64,000 bases of DNA, from positions 447,556 to 511,555 of the forward strand of contig CBDFHW010000025.1 in the NCBI GenBank assembly GCA_965247815.1. The letters run 5' to 3'. A program made the position numbers and the translations under genes. Below the pieces are notes generated by a model. The model saw only the letters and a program-made list of their open reading frames with translations, was not told the origin of the DNA and searched no databases. The DNA is from CBDAQA01 sp965247815 (lineage in GTDB: Bacteria > Planctomycetota > Phycisphaerae > Tepidisphaerales > Tepidisphaeraceae). Below, in pieces: positions 60,994 to 64,000 of this stretch; the stretch's first letter is position 1; every line of letters begins with the position of its first letter.

Positions 60994-61869
60994 ATGAGTA
61001 TGCTCGAGGATCGTCCAAAAGCTGGGGTTCTTACCGTTGATGGTTCTTCGGCCAGATTCGTCTTTACCCTTACCCAAGATGAATTGAGGGAGGCCACCCA
61101 ACCAAGACAACCACAACGGAGCCTTGTTTCGCAAGCCGTGATCTGGTTTCTCTTGTCGACGGTTGGGATTGTTCTAGCGTTCCCGAGATACTCGCTCGTC
61201 ACCTTTGCGTATGTGGGAAAGGCAGCCCCGCAACCCGCGGTTCAGAATTTGTGGTCCGCGTTAATCCCGTCGGGAGCGGCAGCAACCTATTTCGCCACCG
61301 CGTATCTGATCGGACCCGCGAAAAGACGACGCGCTGCACGTTCGTCACAACCCGGTCAGCGACGGGAGAAAATTCATGTTGAAGATTTGGTTATGCAGCT
61401 CTGGATGCTCTGGCTGGTGCCGGTTCTAGCGCCCGGCTTTGCAATCGATTGGAACCCGACAGATAGACAGATTCTTTGGGCTGCGTCCGCGGTGTGGTCG
61501 CTGTATTTCTGCTTGATAACCTGCGTCGTTGCTTACCGCCGCCGCCAAGCCACGGCGGCGACCTGGAACGCAACGCCGTCGTTGCAGCGTGAGAGCTGGA
61601 TGGAGGTGACTGGGAATGGAGTCAGCACCGGCAATGCCGTCGCAGAAACCCGGTATCAGTGGTCCTGTTTCAAGCGATACGCGGAAACCAGGAGCCTCTT
61701 GTTGCTTGTGACCGAGAGCGCGAATCTACTCATGCTACCCAAGCGTGCACTCGTCACCGAAGATTTGCTGCTAAACATTAAGATGCTCATTTACGCCAAC
61801 ATTCCCGACGGCGAGTTCGCCACGCCGTTACGCGGTTTCCCGGTGACGCCTTCGCCCACTCAGCATTGA
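60994..61869 (+). CDS. YcxB-like membrane protein
   Basis: 291 residues. Four hydrophobic segments can be seen (about 48-66, 84-103, 130-150 and 160-180). A soluble C-terminal segment follows: VTGNGVSTGNAVAETRYQWS, CFKRYAETRSLLLLVTESAN, LLMLPKRAL, the pattern of the YcxB-like C-terminal domain. Function is unknown in the family. Its last 42 bp overlap the end of the convergent PEP-CTERM gene on the other strand, so one or both C-termini may be evolutionarily recent. Confidence 0.72.
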   Translation: MSMLEDRPKAGVLTVDGSSARFVFTLTQDELREATQPRQPQRSLVSQAVIWFLLSTVGIVLAFPRYSLVTFAYVGKAAPQPAVQNLWSALIPSGAAATYFATAYLIGPAKRRRAARSSQPGQRREKIHVEDLVMQLWMLWLVPVLAPGFAIDWNPTDRQILWAASAVWSLYFCLITCVVAYRRRQATAATWNATPSLQRESWMEVTGNGVSTGNAVAETRYQWSCFKRYAETRSLLLLVTESANLLMLPKRALVTEDLLLNIKMLIYANIPDGEFATPLRGFPVTPSPTQH

Positions 61870-64000
61870 CATCGCTCCGAGCGCTAGCACCGCCAACGAC
61901 GTCGGCTCGGGCACGGCGGTCGTTGCTCCCAGCTGTGATGCGACCTGCGCCGTACCGATTGCCACTTGGGCTGTTTGGCTGACACCCTGGGTGTTATAGG
62001 CGTTGTCGATCAGCGTGTAATCGCTACCGTCGATGATGCCGTCGTAGTTGAAGTCGCCATTCAGCCAGCCGGTCGGATGTCCCGTTCCCGTTACGCCGAA
62101 GGCCGCGTCGATCAGGGTGTAATCCGACCCGTCGACCATGCCATCGAGGTTCGCGTCGCCATAATAGGTGTACTTGATTAGGACGTCGTTCGCGCCGGGA
62201 TTCGTGCCGTCGAACAGACCCAGCGACGATCCGCTTCCGTAGATGTTGCCGTTGAGGATGACGCCGAGCGCCGTGAGGTGCGAAGTATCAGCCGAGGCGG
62301 CCGAGCTAGTGACCCCGGACCCGGTCCACGCGCCTTTGGCGAATCCGGATTTAATCTGGTTGGTGATCGTGGTGAGGCCGGGCGTTCCGACGTTCGCGAC
62401 GCTCATGTCGTTCGTGCCAAGATCGAGCGTTCCGAGAAAGACGGTCGTAGTTCCGCCGACCAGGACGCTGCTGATAGTAAGGCCGCTGCCGCCGACGGCG
62501 ATCAGGTCACGATTCGCGTGGCTGGCCGCCGAGCCGACCAGAAGCTTTCCACCGGTTAAGGTGATGCCGGCCGAGTTTCGAACCTGTATGCCGTTGGTCA
62601 GCTGATTCGCGCCCAGTTTTAGTACGCCCGCCGTGACGGTGGTCTTACCGGTGTATGTGTCATTGCCGCTGAGAGTCAGGATACCGGTCCCGCTCTTGGT
62701 TACAGACCCGGGTCCGGAGACCACGCCACTGAAGGTGGTGGTCGCCTGACCGTTGACAATGAGGGTACCTGAGCCGAGGGTGACCGACGATCCGGTCGAG
62801 CCGGTCAGCGACGCGACCTGCTGGGCGAGTCCGTTCAAGTCCAGCGTTCCGCCGCTGGTGATAGTGAGGTCCGTGGTGGTCGGCAGTGAACCCAAGGCCG
62901 CCCCGGTCGTAAGGGCTGCGACTTGGTCCGCGGTCAACGCCTGATTGTAAACTTTTACACTGTCGAGCAGGCCGTTGAAGTTGACGGTCCCGTCCCCACC
63001 AACAGGATCGACCGTCGCGCCCAGCCGGACGACAGACCCAACGTCCGCGTTCGCAAATCCGCTATTGCCGGGCGACAACGCCTGTGCCACGCCGTCGACA
63101 TAAATCGCATAGGTGCCCGCGGTGTCGACATATGTGACCTGGTGCCAAGTCCCGTCATTCACAGCCGGCGACGTCGTCGATCCTTGTAAGAACCCGCCGG
63201 CGTAGCGAACCCCACTGGGGATTCCGCCCGAACCGCCGGCCGTGCCGTCGCCGAGGTAGAGCACCGTGTTGCCGTTCGCCCAGGCGGTTCCGTTCGCGCT
63301 CTTGGACAGAATCGACGAGCCGGCAGTAGTGGTTTTGACCCACGCCGAGACGCTCCAGTTCGCATTGTTCGAAAGGTCGGTGATGGGATTGTTGATGTCG
63401 ACCGAAGCGCCGTTGACCAGACTGACGGCATTGCCGGACTGGCCGCCGCCGACGATCGTCGCGCCATTGGCCAGCGTGCCGTTCATGGTCGCGCCGCCGC
63501 TCCCGCCGTTGGTCACCGTGCTGCCGCTGACGCTGTCGAAGGAGTAATCGGCGACCGCGGTGCTCTGCAGCTGGCTTAATCGCAGCACGCCGCCGTTGAT
63601 CGTGGTCGAACCGGTGTACGTGTTCGCACCATTGATCGTGAGGGTGCCGGTGCCCTGCTTCACCAGCGATCCGCCGGTGCCCGAGATGTTCCCGCCGAAT
63701 TGGGAGTTTGTTGACGAGTTGACGATCAGTTTCCCGCTGCCCAGTGTGACTGAAGCCCCGCCGGCGCCGCTGAGGGATCCGATCTGCTGGGCAGCTCCGT
63801 TCAGGTCGAGCGTCGATCCGCTCGCGATCGTTACATTGGTGCTGTTGGGGAGCGACCCCATGGCAGTGCTCGTACCCTGGTAAAGGGCGGTGACTTGCGC
63901 CTGGGTCAGCACCGAGCCGTAGATCTGCACATTGTCTAACAACCCATTGAAGTTAGCCGCCCCGTCGCCGGCGAAGATGTCGGTAGAGACGCCCAGCCGG
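61828..64000 (-). CDS. PEP-CTERM protein with autotransporter-strand and LamG-like repeats (N-terminus off window)
   Basis: The frame is open to the right edge (RLGVSTDIFAGDGAANFNGL continues past 63942), so the N-terminus lies outside. Visible parts: two LamG/concanavalin-like domains (NWSVSAWVKTTTAGSSILSK, then WHQVTYVDTAGTYAIYVDGV, NFNGLLDSVKVYNQALTADQ); autotransporter-associated strands (GTGTLTINGANTYTGSTTIN and TKSGTGILTLSGNDTYTGKT); a dockerin-like segment YGDANLDGMVDGSDYTLIDA repeated as NYDGIIDGSDYTLIDNAY; and a PEP-CTERM tail VPEPTSLAVLALGAMSML with RRRHR. It is a surface protein of unknown ligand. Confidence 0.92.
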   Translation of the reverse strand, partial: RLGVSTDIFAGDGAANFNGLLDNVQIYGSVLTQAQVTALYQGTSTAMGSLPNSTNVTIASGSTLDLNGAAQQIGSLSGAGGASVTLGSGKLIVNSSTNSQFGGNISGTGGSLVKQGTGTLTINGANTYTGSTTINGGVLRLSQLQSTAVADYSFDSVSGSTVTNGGSGGATMNGTLANGATIVGGGQSGNAVSLVNGASVDINNPITDLSNNANWSVSAWVKTTTAGSSILSKSANGTAWANGNTVLYLGDGTAGGSGGIPSGVRYAGGFLQGSTTSPAVNDGTWHQVTYVDTAGTYAIYVDGVAQALSPGNSGFANADVGSVVRLGATVDPVGGDGTVNFNGLLDSVKVYNQALTADQVAALTTGAALGSLPTTTDLTITSGGTLDLNGLAQQVASLTGSTGSSVTLGSGTLIVNGQATTTFSGVVSGPGSVTKSGTGILTLSGNDTYTGKTTVTAGVLKLGANQLTNGIQVRNSAGITLTGGKLLVGSAASHANRDLIAVGGSGLTISSVLVGGTTTVFLGTLDLGTNDMSVANVGTPGLTTITNQIKSGFAKGAWTGSGVTSSAASADTSHLTALGVILNGNIYGSGSSLGLFDGTNPGANDVLIKYTYYGDANLDGMVDGSDYTLIDAAFGVTGTGHPTGWLNGDFNYDGIIDGSDYTLIDNAYNTQGVSQTAQVAIGTAQVASQLGATTAVPEPTSLAVLALGAMSMLSGRRRHRETA

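Overview
The window looks like chromosomal DNA of a Planctomycetota bacterium, probably of the class Phycisphaerae (inferred). The basis is the planctomycete-type export motif near the N-terminus of two surface proteins (LELRQMLSA and LENRVLMSV), PEP-CTERM tails (VPEPT plus a hydrophobic segment plus arginines) on two others, GC-rich coding, and a 5.5-kaa surface protein with dockerin- and cohesin-like modules.

Region 1 (1-13.2 kb) is ordinary chromosome. It holds a partial TPR/SPINDLY-type glycosyltransferase and an M16 peptidase homologue without its zinc motif (minus), a secreted Tudor-like/beta-propeller protein and tsaD (plus), a minus-strand run SNF2 ATPase - SWIM protein - purM - STAS protein, a PI-PLC-like secreted protein and a DUF4864 protein.

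Region 2 (13.27-26.24 kb) is an accessory island bracketed by the two halves of one ISAs1-family transposase, each half with its outer terminal inverted repeat. Between the halves lie LysR, SMP-30-like, TetX-like flavin monooxygenase, DUF2461, TetR, two NmrA-like reductases, SDR, a frameshifted SDR, cupin, AraC, SDR and a truncated SDR. This is a redox/detoxification set with three local regulators. The right edge is scrambled.

Region 3 (26.2-32.3 kb) is a hotspot: tRNA-Gly(GCC) with a strong terminator, a possible integrase arm-domain remnant, a PEP-CTERM protein, an apparently intact IS66 coding set, and a broken toxin/immunity pair (HNH tail plus SUKH-like protein) next to three 71-73 bp tandem repeats.

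Region 4 (32.3-48.8 kb, minus) is one gene for a 5477-residue surface protein. It has delta-60 repeats, about 7 kb of beta-helix built from roughly 1.4-kb modules, MBG/YDG repeats with a 501-bp near-perfect duplication, PKD-like domains, and cohesin- and dockerin-like modules. A clear intrinsic terminator follows it.

Region 5 (49.5-64 kb) is chromosomal again. A lipoprotein amidase, pyrR and pyrB overlap by 4 bp each, followed by pyrC and argH. Then come a small LEPR-motif exported protein, a membrane-anchored coiled-coil FtsK-like ATPase with three tandem ATPase modules, rpmB (L28), a YcxB-like membrane protein, and a partial PEP-CTERM protein with LamG-like and autotransporter-strand repeats that runs off the right end.
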